A DNA stretch of 64,000 bases from Clavibacter tessellarius (lineage in GTDB: Bacteria; Actinomycetota; Actinomycetes; Actinomycetales; Microbacteriaceae), in the NCBI RefSeq assembly GCF_001618005.1, contig NZ_LQXA01000035.1:124001-188000 (forward strand), written 5' to 3'. Below the pieces are notes generated by a model, which searched no databases, had not been told where the DNA came from, and was given only the letters and a program-made list of their open reading frames with translations. Below, piece after piece: positions 23,800 to 31,946 of the stretch. Positions within the stretch are counted from its first letter, which is position 1. Each line of letters opens with the position of its first letter. A program made the position numbers and the translations under genes.

Positions 23800-24708
23800 T
23801 CAGCGCGGGCGGCGGCCGGTGACGACCCGGGTGCCGTCGTCCGCGTCGTCCTCGGGCGCGTCGATCCGCTCCACCCGCGCCTCGAGCCCGGCATCGGCGA
23901 ACGCGGCGACGGCGTCGTCGAGCTGCGCGTCCGCGACCTCGACGAGGAGGATCCCGTCGGGCGCGAGCCAGGGGCCGCTCCCCCGCGCCACGCGTCGCAG
24001 CACGTCGAGCCCGTCGGGCCCGCCGTCGCGCGTCGCCTCCGGCTCGTGCAGGCGGGCCTCCGGCGGCATGAGGGCGAGCGCGGCACGCGGCACGTACGGC
24101 ACGTTCGCGACGAGGACGTCGATCCGGCCCCGCAGGTCGTCCGGCAGGGCGTCCAGCAGGTCGCCGCGGTGCACGGTCGCGCGACGCGGCTCGAGGTTGC
24201 GGGCCGCGCAGGCGACCGCGACCGGATCCACGTCGGAGGCGTGGACCACGGCGCCGGGCACGTCGTCGGCGATCACGGCGGCGATGGCGCCGGATCCGCA
24301 GCAGAGGTCGACGACGACGGGTCGCCGTCTCCCCCGGGCCGCCGCCGCGGCGGCATGGGCCAGCCGCTCCGTCCGGCGGCGCGGGACGAAGACTCCGCGG
24401 TCGACGAGGATCCTCCGCCCGGCGAACTCCGCCCAGCCGATGACGGTCTCGAGCGGCTCGCCGGAGACGCGGGCGGTCGCCATCGCCTCGAGCTCCGCTG
24501 CCCGTGCCGCCAGGAGTCCGCGCGTCGCGGGGATCGACGGGGCCGTGGGGTCCGTGGGGCGCGCCGGATCCGGGTGGCGCTCGACGGACGCGGCCATGAG
24601 GAGCTCGGCCTCCTCCTCGGCGAAGACGCATCCCGCGGCCCGGAGGCGGAGCACGAGGGAGGCGAGGCCGGGAGCGTCGACGCGGCGGGCGTCGTCCGGC
24701 GTCGTCAC
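23800..24708 (-). CDS. Putative protein N5-glutamine methyltransferase (HemK/PrmC-like)
   Basis: 302 residues, GTG start. An N-terminal helical region precedes FVPRRRTERLA, then a class I methyltransferase fold with the SAM-binding motif VVDLCCGSGAIAAVIA and the acidic HASDVDPVAV. The substrate motif reads NVPYVP instead of the canonical NPPY of release-factor methyltransferases. That change is typical of a HemK-like subgroup, so the target may not be a release factor. It ends upstream of the xylanase and starts 13 bases after the MarR stop, suggesting co-transcription with that regulator. Confidence 0.82.
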   Translation of the reverse strand: MTTPDDARRVDAPGLASLVLRLRAAGCVFAEEEAELLMAASVERHPDPARPTDPTAPSIPATRGLLAARAAELEAMATARVSGEPLETVIGWAEFAGRRILVDRGVFVPRRRTERLAHAAAAAARGRRRPVVVDLCCGSGAIAAVIADDVPGAVVHASDVDPVAVACAARNLEPRRATVHRGDLLDALPDDLRGRIDVLVANVPYVPRAALALMPPEARLHEPEATRDGGPDGLDVLRRVARGSGPWLAPDGILLVEVADAQLDDAVAAFADAGLEARVERIDAPEDDADDGTRVVTGRRPR

Positions 24709-24721
24709 GGTCGCCGCACGC

Positions 24722-25147
24722 TCAGGCGTCGCTGCCGAGGTGATCCAGCAGCGCGGCGACCCGGAGGAGCTCCTCGCCGCGCACCGGCGGGTGCGCGTGC
24801 TCCGCGGCCTGCACGAGCCACTCGGCGCGGGCGAGGTGCACCTCCGCGAGGAGCTGGCGCCCGCCGTCGGTGAGGCGCAGGAAGGATCCCGCGGCGTCCT
24901 GCGACTCGACGACGAAGCCCTTCTGCATGAGGCTCGCGAGGCTCGGGACGGTGGCCGCGCGTGCGGTGCGGGTGTCGAGCGCGAGCGACGTGCGGTCCAT
25001 GCGCTCGGTGCCGGCCAGGCGGCGCAGGATGAGGATCTGCACGCCGGTGAGGCCGTCCCAGCTGGCGTCGACGGACGTGTCGATGCGCTCGGTCACGGCG
25101 CTCAGCGCGTGCGCGAGCCGGGTGTGCGGCTCGGTCGGGTCGGTCAC
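24722..25147 (-). CDS. MarR-family transcriptional regulator
   Basis: 141 residues, GTG start with GAGGAG five bases before it. The winged helix-turn-helix is visible in LTGVQILILRRLAG, RAATVPSLASLMQKGFVV and the wing FLRLTDGGRQLL. No cysteine or known ligand-binding signature was recognised. It is placed directly upstream of the HemK-like methyltransferase gene with a 13-base gap, so the two probably share a transcript. The regulated target and signal are unknown. Confidence 0.87.
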   Translation of the reverse strand: MTDPTEPHTRLAHALSAVTERIDTSVDASWDGLTGVQILILRRLAGTERMDRTSLALDTRTARAATVPSLASLMQKGFVVESQDAAGSFLRLTDGGRQLLAEVHLARAEWLVQAAEHAHPPVRGEELLRVAALLDHLGSDA

Positions 25148-25286
25148 GGGTGCTCCTCGGATGCGTGACCGCTCGCGCGTCGACCCCGCGGCTGCGGGTG
25201 GGCGGCGGGTGTCATGTCGTGATGCTCACGGTAGCGCCGGCGGGGGCCCCGCACGAGGGCGGATCCGGGATGCGACGCGGGACGAC

Positions 25287-25319
25287 GACGCCCGCCGCGG
25301 CCGGGGCCGGGCGGGCGTC
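25287..25319 (-). terminator. Terminator of the aldo/keto reductase gene
   Basis: A 10-bp perfect stem (GACGCCCGCC at 25287-25296 with 25310-25319) around a GC-rich loop, 37 bases after the reductase stop. Confidence 0.6.
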
Positions 25320-25355
25320 GGGGTGATGGGGCGTCGCCGGGGTCCGGCGGCCGGA

Positions 25356-26195
25356 TCAGGACGGGAACTGCGTGAAGTCCGCGGTGTCCGGGTCGGCGCC
25401 GAGTCGCGTGCCCGACTCCAGGGTGTCGATCTCCGCGAGCTCCTCGATCGAGAGCTCGACCTCGATGCTCTCGAAGTTGGCGACGATGCGCTCCGGGGTC
25501 ACCGACTTCGGGATCACGATGCGGCCCTGCGCGAGGTGCCAGGCGAGCACGATCTGCGCGGGCGTGGCGTCGTGCTCCTTCGCGAGGCGCGTGACGATCT
25601 CCGACTCGAGGTCGGCGCCCTGGCCGAGCGGGCTGTACGCCTCGACCTCGATGCCGCGCTCCACCGAGAACGTGGAGAGGTCGTGCTGCTGGAACGTCGG
25701 GTGCACCTCGATCTGGTTCACCACGGGCACGACGTCGGTCTCGGCGGCCAGCTGCTCGAGGTGCTTCTCGAGGAAGTTGGAGACGCCGATCGCGCGGATG
25801 AGGCCCTCGGCGTGCAGCGCCTCGAAGGTCTTCCACGTCTCGACGAACAGGCCGTGGCGGGCGTAGGGCCAGTGGATGAGGTAGAGGTCGACCGCGTCGA
25901 CGCCGAGCTTGCGGCGGCTGTCCTCGAAGGCGGTGCGCGCGCTGTCCGCGCCCTGGTCGCCGTTGCGGAGCTTGGTGGTGATGAAGAGCTCTTCGCGCGG
26001 GATGCCCGTCGCCTTGATGGCGGCGCCCACGCCCTCCTCGTTGTAGTAGCCGGCGGCGGTGTCGATGTGGCGGTAGCCGGCCTCGAAGGCGCGCTCCACG
26101 GCCTGCTGCGTCTCGGCGGGCGGGGTCTGGAAGACGCCGAAGCCCAGCTGCGGGATGGTGACGCCGTTGTTCAGGGTGATGAGGGGGGATGCCAT
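25356..26195 (-). CDS. Aldo/keto reductase (2,5-diketo-D-gluconate reductase-like)
   Basis: 279 residues, the normal length for AKR5-type enzymes. The catalytic tetrad is intact: Asp and Tyr in HIDTAAGYYNEEGVG, Lys in FITTKLRNGD and His in YLIHWPY. The NADPH-binding C-terminal half shows VIPKSVTPERIVANF. It reduces small aldehydes or keto sugars in the cytoplasm; the natural substrate cannot be read. It is flanked by terminators and is probably transcribed alone. Confidence 0.93.
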   Translation of the reverse strand: MASPLITLNNGVTIPQLGFGVFQTPPAETQQAVERAFEAGYRHIDTAAGYYNEEGVGAAIKATGIPREELFITTKLRNGDQGADSARTAFEDSRRKLGVDAVDLYLIHWPYARHGLFVETWKTFEALHAEGLIRAIGVSNFLEKHLEQLAAETDVVPVVNQIEVHPTFQQHDLSTFSVERGIEVEAYSPLGQGADLESEIVTRLAKEHDATPAQIVLAWHLAQGRIVIPKSVTPERIVANFESIEVELSIEELAEIDTLESGTRLGADPDTADFTQFPS

Positions 26196-26363
26196 GTGCT
26201 CTCGTCTTCTTCGTCTCGATGGTCACGGGGGCGGGGCGCCGTCGTGCTCGGCTCCCCGCGTGCATCCACCGTACGCCCGGCTCGCGTCCCGACGACCGGG
26301 GGGACGGCGGGCTCCGCGCTGGGCGAACAGGAGACCGCGCGCCCGGCGCGTCCCGAGCACGAC

Positions 26364-26400
26364 GACGGGCGCCGTCCTCTCGCGAGGAGCGGCGCCCGTC
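26364..26400 (-). terminator. Terminator of amtB
   Basis: An 11-bp perfect stem (26364-26374 with 26390-26400) extended by a four-base inner stem across one bulge, starting 19 bases after the amtB stop. Confidence 0.7.
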
Positions 26401-26418
26401 GGGTGGCGCGGAGCGGGA

Positions 26419-27705
26419 TCAGCGGCCGGAGGTCTCCAGCACGTAGCCCTCCTCGCCGTGGACGATCGTGTCGATGCCCGCGATCTCGTCCTCGTTCTTC
26501 ACCCGGAAGCCCATGGTCTTCTGGATGATCGTGCCGATGACGTACGAGAGCACGAAGGAGTAGATCAGCACCGCGAACGCGGCGAGGGCCTGCTTGCCGA
26601 GCTGCTCGAAGGTGCCCGAGTAGATGAGGCCCACGTTCGTGGCGAAGATGCCGATGTAGAGCGTGCCGATGAGGCCGCCGATGAGGTGGATGCCCACCAC
26701 GTCGAGCGAGTCGTCGAAGCCGAGCTTGAACTTCAGCTCGATCGCGACGGCGCAGACGGCGCCGGCGACCAGGCCCAGCACGATCGCCCAGATGGGCGAC
26801 AGCGAGGCGCAGGCCGGGGTGATGGCGACGAGGCCGGCGACCGCGCCGGATGCGGCGCCCACCGAGGTCGGCTTGCCGTCGCGGATCTTCTCCACCACGA
26901 GCCAGCCGAGGATGGCCGCGGCGGGCGCCGCGATGGTGTTGAGGAACGCGACGGCCGCGAGGCCGTCGGCCGCGAGCTCGGACCCGGCGTTGAAGCCGAA
27001 CCAGCCGAACCAGAGGAGGCCGGCGCCGAGGAGCACGAACGGCGGGTTGTGCGGCACGTGCATGCCCTTGGCGAACCCGACGCGCTTGCCGAGGACGAGC
27101 GAGAGGGCGAGCGCCGCGGCGCCCGCGTTGATGTGCACCGCGGTGCCGCCCGCGAAGTCGATGGCACCGACGTTGTAGGCGATCCACCCGCCGTCGACGT
27201 TCGCGCCGTCGACGGCGGTGAAGTTGAAGACCCAGCTGGCGACCGGGAAGTAGACGACCGTCGCCCAGACGCCCGCGAACACCATCCACGCGCCGAACTT
27301 GGCGCGGTCCGCGATGGCGCCGGAGATGAGCGCGACGGTGATGATCGCGAAGGTCGCCTGGAAGGCGGCGAAGGCGAGCGTCGGGTAGGCGGTGGTCTGC
27401 TCGCCGAGGGCGGCGGTATAGGCGTCGCCGAGGCCGAGCTGGCCGAGGTCGATGCCGAGGACCCCGTCGATCCCGACGAACCGGTCGTTGGCGCTCGGCC
27501 CGCCGGGACCGTTGCCGAACGCGATGGCGTAGCCGTACAGGACCCAGAGGAGCCCGATGAGGCCCATGGCCCCGAAGCTCATCATCATCATGCTGATGAC
27601 GCTCTTGGCCTTGACGAGCCCGCCGTAGAAGAACGCCAGACCCGGCGTCATCAGGAGGACCAGCGCCGCGGCGATCAGGAGGAAGGCGGTGTTGCCTTGA
27701 TCCAT
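26419..27705 (-). CDS. amtB: Ammonium transporter AmtB
   Basis: 428 residues with 11 predicted transmembrane segments. The family start (MTPGLAFFYGGLVKAKSVISMMMMSF) and the two pore histidines are present, in DFAGGTAVHINAG and GIHLIGGLIGTL. So are the FQATFAIITVALISGAIADR vestibule region and the WFGWFGFNAGSEL helix. It conducts ammonium-derived nitrogen into the cell. The cytoplasmic tail ends RVKNEDEIAGIDTIVHGEEGYVLETSGR, a normal PII-interacting tail. glnK and glnD, often downstream in actinobacteria, are absent here. A GlnR-type box about 150 bases upstream suggests nitrogen control. Confidence 0.96.
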   Translation of the reverse strand: MDQGNTAFLLIAAALVLLMTPGLAFFYGGLVKAKSVISMMMMSFGAMGLIGLLWVLYGYAIAFGNGPGGPSANDRFVGIDGVLGIDLGQLGLGDAYTAALGEQTTAYPTLAFAAFQATFAIITVALISGAIADRAKFGAWMVFAGVWATVVYFPVASWVFNFTAVDGANVDGGWIAYNVGAIDFAGGTAVHINAGAAALALSLVLGKRVGFAKGMHVPHNPPFVLLGAGLLWFGWFGFNAGSELAADGLAAVAFLNTIAAPAAAILGWLVVEKIRDGKPTSVGAASGAVAGLVAITPACASLSPIWAIVLGLVAGAVCAVAIELKFKLGFDDSLDVVGIHLIGGLIGTLYIGIFATNVGLIYSGTFEQLGKQALAAFAVLIYSFVLSYVIGTIIQKTMGFRVKNEDEIAGIDTIVHGEEGYVLETSGR

Positions 27706-27850
27706 GGTGTTTCACCTCTCGTAGATCGTGCAGGGGGTCGCACCGACGGGAGGCGAGCGGCCGCCCGTGTGGTCGGGGGGTTCGGCGCGAGCCGGGTGCC
27801 GGGTACGGCTCCAGTGTCCGGGGGCGAGGTTTCGCGGGCTCGCCGGCCGT

Positions 27851-27866
27851 GTTTCGGGCGCGTTAC
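27851..27866 (-). promoter_or_regulatory. GlnR-type nitrogen control box upstream of amtB
   Basis: On the minus strand GTAAC-N6-GAAAC is an exact match to the GlnR half-site pair. Another GTAAC lies at 27893-27897, 31 bases upstream instead of the canonical 22. amtB is a classic GlnR target in actinobacteria. Confidence 0.6.
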
Positions 27867-27956
27867 ACGGGCGGCGGCCGTGTGAACATCGTGTTACCGG
27901 GGGCCTCGGAGGCCGTCGCGGGCGTCCCGCACCCAGCTCCGCGGGAGGCGCGTGCG

Positions 27957-29021
27957 CTAGAGCTCGCGGGCCGAGGCGGTGAGCGAGATGAGCCGGGAGA
28001 TGGCCCGCAGGTACTTCTTCCGGTACCCGCCCGCGAGCATCTCGGCGGAGAACGCCTCGTCGAACGGCGTCCCCGTCGCCAGCAGCGGGATCTGCGCGTC
28101 GTACACGCGGTCGACGAAGGCGACGAAGCGGAGCGCGTCGGTCTGGCCCGTCAGCTGGGCGACGTCACGGAGGGCGATCACGTCGACGCCCTCGATGAGC
28201 TTCACGTACTTCGAGGGGTGCAGGCGGGCGAGGTGCCCGACGAGGTCCGCGAAGCCGTCGACCGTGACCGCACGCCCGCCGGAGCCCGCGGCCTCGGCCC
28301 GCGCGTCGAGGTCGGCGTCGGCGACCGTCACCGCGTGGCCCTCGAAGGCGCGGCGGCGGTAGTCGAGGCCGTCGATGCGGATCGTGTCGAACCGGTCGCT
28401 CATCGCCTGGATCTCGCGGAGGAAGTCGGCCGCGGCGAAGCGCCCCTCCCCCAGCGCGTTCGGCGGGGTGTTGCTCGTCGCGGCGATGCGCGTGCCGTCG
28501 GCCACGAGGTCGGAGAGCAGCCGGGTCATCATCATGGTGTCGCCCGGGTCGTCGAGCTCGAACTCGTCGATGGCGACGAGCGTCGCGCCGCGGAGGATCT
28601 CCACCGCGCCCTGGTAGCCGAGGGCGCCGACGAGCGCGGTGTACTCGATGAAGGTGCCGAAGTACTTCGGTCCCGGCATGGCGTGCCAGAGGGACGCGAG
28701 CAGGTGGGTCTTGCCGACGCCGAAGCCGCCGTCGAGGTAGACGCCGGGCTTCACGGCCGGTGCCTTCCGCCGGGAGAAGAGCCCGCCCCGGGATCCGGCG
28801 CGGTCGCCCGAGAAGGCGCGGAGGACCTCGACGGCCTGCGCCTGCGTGTCGTACTCGGGGTCGGGCCGGTACGTGTCGAACCGCGCCTCGTCGAACTGGC
28901 GCGGGGGCACCAGGTGCGCGGCGATCTCCTGGCCGGTGATGCTCGGCGACCGGCCGACCAGCGCGCCCGGTCCCGCGCCGCGCTCGTCGTGGTGCCGGGA
29001 TCCGGTGTCGGTGTTCGTCAC
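27957..29021 (-). CDS. zapE: ZapE/AFG1-family cell division ATPase
   Basis: 354 residues. The AAA+ elements are Walker A GGFGVGKTHL, Walker B VAIDEFELDDPGD and the sensor-like IAATSNTPPNALGEGRF. The N-terminal HLVPPRQFDEARFDTYRPD and C-terminal YKKYLRAISRLI-like ends match the family. In E. coli ZapE acts at the division septum and mitochondrial AFG1 acts in protein quality control; the role here is inferred by family only. GTG at 29021 is preferred because GGAG lies 8 bases upstream; an ATG at 29042 has weaker support. It is divergent from the rhodanese gene. Confidence 0.85.
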   Translation of the reverse strand: MTNTDTGSRHHDERGAGPGALVGRSPSITGQEIAAHLVPPRQFDEARFDTYRPDPEYDTQAQAVEVLRAFSGDRAGSRGGLFSRRKAPAVKPGVYLDGGFGVGKTHLLASLWHAMPGPKYFGTFIEYTALVGALGYQGAVEILRGATLVAIDEFELDDPGDTMMMTRLLSDLVADGTRIAATSNTPPNALGEGRFAAADFLREIQAMSDRFDTIRIDGLDYRRRAFEGHAVTVADADLDARAEAAGSGGRAVTVDGFADLVGHLARLHPSKYVKLIEGVDVIALRDVAQLTGQTDALRFVAFVDRVYDAQIPLLATGTPFDEAFSAEMLAGGYRKKYLRAISRLISLTASAREL

Positions 29022-29177
29022 AGGTGGGTCTCCGGCTGTCATGGGAAGGTCCCGCGCATCGCGAACCGTTACCGTGGATGGTGGTCGACGCGCGCGCCGA
29101 GCGCCCGCGGAAGACCCCCAGACTAGACCGCGTTCCACCCAGCGCGGCCCCCGAGGCCGCGAGATCAGGAGAGCCCC

Positions 29178-30089
29178 ATGGCCGTCGAGCCGGACACCAC
29201 CCCCAGGTTCGCCGAGTACGCGCACCCCGAGCGGCTCGTGAGCGGCGACTGGCTCCAGGAGCGCCTCGCCGACGGCGCGCTCACGCCCGGCCTCGTGGTC
29301 GTCGAGTCGGACGAGGACGTGCTGCTCTACGAGACCGGCCACATCCCCGGAGCCGTGAAGCTCGACTGGCACACCGACCTCAACGACCCGGTCCAGCGCG
29401 ACTACGTCGACGGCGAGCGGTTCGCGCAGCTCATGTCGGAGCGCGGCATCGCCCGCGACAGCACGGTCGTCATCTACGGCGACAAGAGCAACTGGTGGGC
29501 CGCGTACGCCCTCTGGGTGTTCACCCTCTTCGGCCACGAGGACGTGCGCCTCCTCGACGGCGGCCGCGACAAGTGGATCGCCGAGGGCCGCCCGGTCACC
29601 ACCGACCAGCCGGTGGTCGCCCCCGCCGAGTACCCCGTGGTCGAGCGCCGCGACGAGGAGATCCGCGCATTCAAGGACGACGTGCTCGCGCACCTCGGCA
29701 ACCCGCTCATCGACGTCCGCAGCCCCGAGGAGTACACGGGCCAGCGCACGACCGCGCCCGCCTACCCCGAGGAGGGCTCGCTCCGCGCCGGCCACATCCC
29801 CACGTCGCGCAACGTGCCGTGGGCCAAGGCCGCCGCCGAGGACGGCTCCTTCAAGACGCGCGCCGAGCTCGACGCCGTCTACCGCGAGGGCGCGGGCCTC
29901 TCCGACGGCGACGACGTCGTGGTGCTCTGCCGCATCGGGGAGCGCTCCAGCCACACGTGGTTCGTCCTCACGCACCTGCTGGGCTTCGAGGGCGTCCGCA
30001 ACTACGACGGATCCTGGACCGAGTGGGGCTCCGCCGTGCGCGTCCCCATCGTCCAGGGCGCCGAGCCCGGGGAGCTGCCCTCCCGATGA
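29178..30089 (+). CDS. Two-domain sulfurtransferase (rhodanese)
   Basis: 303 residues, two rhodanese domains. The inactive N-terminal one has [18 protein letters not shown]. The C-terminal one has [22 protein letters not shown] and the active-site loop [12 protein letters not shown], whose Cys accepts the sulfane sulfur. CAGGAGAG stands four bases before the ATG. The stop overlaps the sufE start. Thiosulfate or 3-mercaptopyruvate are the usual donors. The link to sufE suggests it helps move sulfur towards Fe-S cluster assembly or sulfur trafficking. Confidence 0.94.
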   Translation: MAVEPDTTPRFAEYAHPERLVSGDWLQERLADGALTPGLVVVESDEDVLLYETGHIPGAVKLDWHTDLNDPVQRDYVDGERFAQLMSERGIARDSTVVIYGDKSNWWAAYALWVFTLFGHEDVRLLDGGRDKWIAEGRPVTTDQPVVAPAEYPVVERRDEEIRAFKDDVLAHLGNPLIDVRSPEEYTGQRTTAPAYPEEGSLRAGHIPTSRNVPWAKAAAEDGSFKTRAELDAVYREGAGLSDGDDVVVLCRIGERSSHTWFVLTHLLGFEGVRNYDGSWTEWGSAVRVPIVQGAEPGELPSR

Positions 30090-30526
30090 CCGGCTCCCCC
30101 GTGCTGCCCGCGGCGCTCGCCGAGATCCGCGACGACTTCCTCGCGCTCGGGCAGCGCGACCGGCTCCTGCTGCTGCTCGACTTCAGCAACGAGCTGCCGG
30201 AGCTGCCCGCGCGCTACGCCGAGCACCCCGACCTCCTCGAGCGCGTCGAGGAGTGCCAGTCGCCCGTGTTCATGTTCGTGGAGGTCGTCGAGGGCGACGT
30301 GCACGTGCACGCGCAGGCGCCGGCCGAGGCGCCCACGAGCCGCGGCTTCGCCTCGATCCTCGCCCAGGGCCTCGACGGGCTCCCGGCCGAGGAGGTGCTC
30401 GCGGTGCCGGACGACTACCCGTCCACCATCGGGCTCGACGCGGCCGTCTCCCCGCTGCGCATGCGCGGCATGACGGCCATGCTCGGCCGGGTCAAGCGGC
30501 AGGTGCGCGAGCGGCTCGCCGGGTGA
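30086..30526 (+). CDS. sufE: SufE family sulfur acceptor protein
   Basis: 146 residues from an ATG overlapping the rhodanese stop. SufE features: [26 protein letters not shown] at the N-terminus and the conserved Cys in VEECQSPVF, which receives persulfide from a cysteine desulfurase. The C-terminal part ([10 protein letters not shown]) is typical. In this operon it may be loaded by the rhodanese just upstream rather than by SufS; that is inference. The stop overlaps the next gene by 4 bases. Confidence 0.9.
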   Translation: MTGSPVLPAALAEIRDDFLALGQRDRLLLLLDFSNELPELPARYAEHPDLLERVEECQSPVFMFVEVVEGDVHVHAQAPAEAPTSRGFASILAQGLDGLPAEEVLAVPDDYPSTIGLDAAVSPLRMRGMTAMLGRVKRQVRERLAG

Positions 30527-31269
30527 GGATCACGCGGGTCCTCCCCGTCGCGGGCGCCGGCGAGGCCGCGGCGTCCCGCGGGCTGGAGGACGACGGCACG
30601 CGCGCGTGGCTCGAGGGCCTCTACCGACCCGGATCCCCGGTCCACGTGCGCCTCAACTTCGTGGCCTCCGTCGACGGCAGCGTGATCGGCGCCGACGGGT
30701 CGTCCGACAGCCTCAGCAGCGCGGTCGACCGCCGGATCCTCGGCGTGATCCGCGAGGTCGCCGACGTCGTCCTCGTGGGCGCCGGCACCGTGCGCGCCGA
30801 GCGGTACGTGCTGCCCCGCCGCACGCCCCTGGCGGTCGCCACGTCCTCGGGAGACCTCACGGGCCACCGCTTCGACGCGGATGCCGCCGCGGGATCGCTC
30901 CTCGTCCTGTGCCCGCCCGAGGCGCGCGACCGCGCCGTCGCCACGCTCGCCGGGGTTCCCGCCGAGATCGTCCCGGTCCCGCTGGGCGCCGCGGCCGACG
31001 GCCGCCTCTCCGGCGATGACGTCGTCGACGCGCTCGGCCGCCACGGCCTCACCGGCGTGGTGTGCGAGGGCGGGCCGGCGCTCGCCGCGGCGCTCGTCGC
31101 GGCGGGCCGGGTCGACGAGCTCTGCCTCACCACCTCCCCCGAGCTCGTCACGTCCCTGACGCCGCTCGTGCCCGTGGGCTCCGGGGTCCGCGCTCCGCTG
31201 CGACTCACGCAGCTGCTCCTGGACGACGACCACCGCACGTACGCCCGCTGGGCGGTCGACCGCGGCTGA
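30523..31269 (+). CDS. RibD C-terminal domain / pyrimidine reductase-like protein
   Basis: 248 residues from a GTG that overlaps the sufE stop. It has a dihydrofolate-reductase-like fold: LNFVASVDGSVIG, the VLVGAGTVRAERYVLP loop and CEGGPALAAALVAAGRVDELCLTTSP, all typical of the riboflavin-pathway reductase domain. No deaminase domain is present. The protein could reduce a pyrimidine-type or other NADPH-dependent substrate, but the exact reaction is not known for stand-alone actinobacterial members. It is the third gene in the rhodanese-sufE operon. Confidence 0.83.
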   Translation: MRITRVLPVAGAGEAAASRGLEDDGTRAWLEGLYRPGSPVHVRLNFVASVDGSVIGADGSSDSLSSAVDRRILGVIREVADVVLVGAGTVRAERYVLPRRTPLAVATSSGDLTGHRFDADAAAGSLLVLCPPEARDRAVATLAGVPAEIVPVPLGAAADGRLSGDDVVDALGRHGLTGVVCEGGPALAAALVAAGRVDELCLTTSPELVTSLTPLVPVGSGVRAPLRLTQLLLDDDHRTYARWAVDRG

Positions 31270-31337
31270 TGCCCTGGTCGCGGGCGCATCGCCGCGGGCC
31301 GACCGGCGTGGCTCCCGGCGGGCGCGACGGCGGACCG

Positions 31338-31343
31338 TAGTCT
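31338..31343 (+). promoter_or_regulatory. -10 box of leaderless DUF3000 gene
   Basis: TAGTCT ends 6 bases before the GTG at 31350 with no ribosome site between, indicating a leaderless transcript. Confidence 0.5.
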
Positions 31344-31349
31344 GCCCAC

Positions 31350-31946
31350 GTGGTAGACACCCGTGACAGTGCCGAGGATCCGCCCGAGTTCCGCGCGGCG
31401 CTGGACGCGCTCCGGCGGGCCACCACCCGGTCCGAGCTCGTGCTGACCGAGATCCCGTCGCCGTCGTCGAACCTCGCGCCCTACGCCGTGGCGCTCGCCG
31501 CCGACGTGTCGCCGTCCGGCCACGCGTCCGACTCCGAGCTCGGCACGGGCCGCTTCATCCTCCTGCACGACCCCGAGGAGCCCGACGCCTGGGGCGGCGC
31601 CTTCCGCATCGTCTGCTTCGCGCAGGCCCCGCTCGAGACCGACATGGGCACCGACCCGTTCCTCGCCGACGTCGCGTGGTCGTGGCTCGTCGACGGCCTG
31701 GCCTCCCGCGGCGCGCGCTACACGGCGCCCTCGGGCACGGCCACCCGGATCATCTCCACCGGCTACGGCGAGCTCGCGCGCCAGGGCAGCGGCGCCAAGA
31801 TCGAGCTGCGCGCCTCGTGGACCCCCGCCGACGCCGACGTGACCGCCCATGTGGAAGGCTGGGGGAAACTACTGTGCATGCTCGCCGGACTCCCTCCCGC
31901 GGGCGAAGGAGTGACACTGCTATCAGCGCGACGCACCCGGACGTGA
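31350..31946 (+). CDS. DUF3000 domain-containing protein
   Basis: 198 residues, GTG start. The protein is almost entirely the actinobacteria-specific DUF3000 domain: PPEFRAALDALRRATTRSEL, LTEIPSPSSNLAPYAVALAADV and DPEEPDAWGGAFRIVCFAQAPLETDMG. The function is unknown. As in many actinobacteria it precedes an RNase D gene, here with a 4-base overlap. That constant pairing hints at a role in RNA processing, but nothing in the sequence shows it. Confidence 0.85.
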   Translation: MVDTRDSAEDPPEFRAALDALRRATTRSELVLTEIPSPSSNLAPYAVALAADVSPSGHASDSELGTGRFILLHDPEEPDAWGGAFRIVCFAQAPLETDMGTDPFLADVAWSWLVDGLASRGARYTAPSGTATRIISTGYGELARQGSGAKIELRASWTPADADVTAHVEGWGKLLCMLAGLPPAGEGVTLLSARRTRT

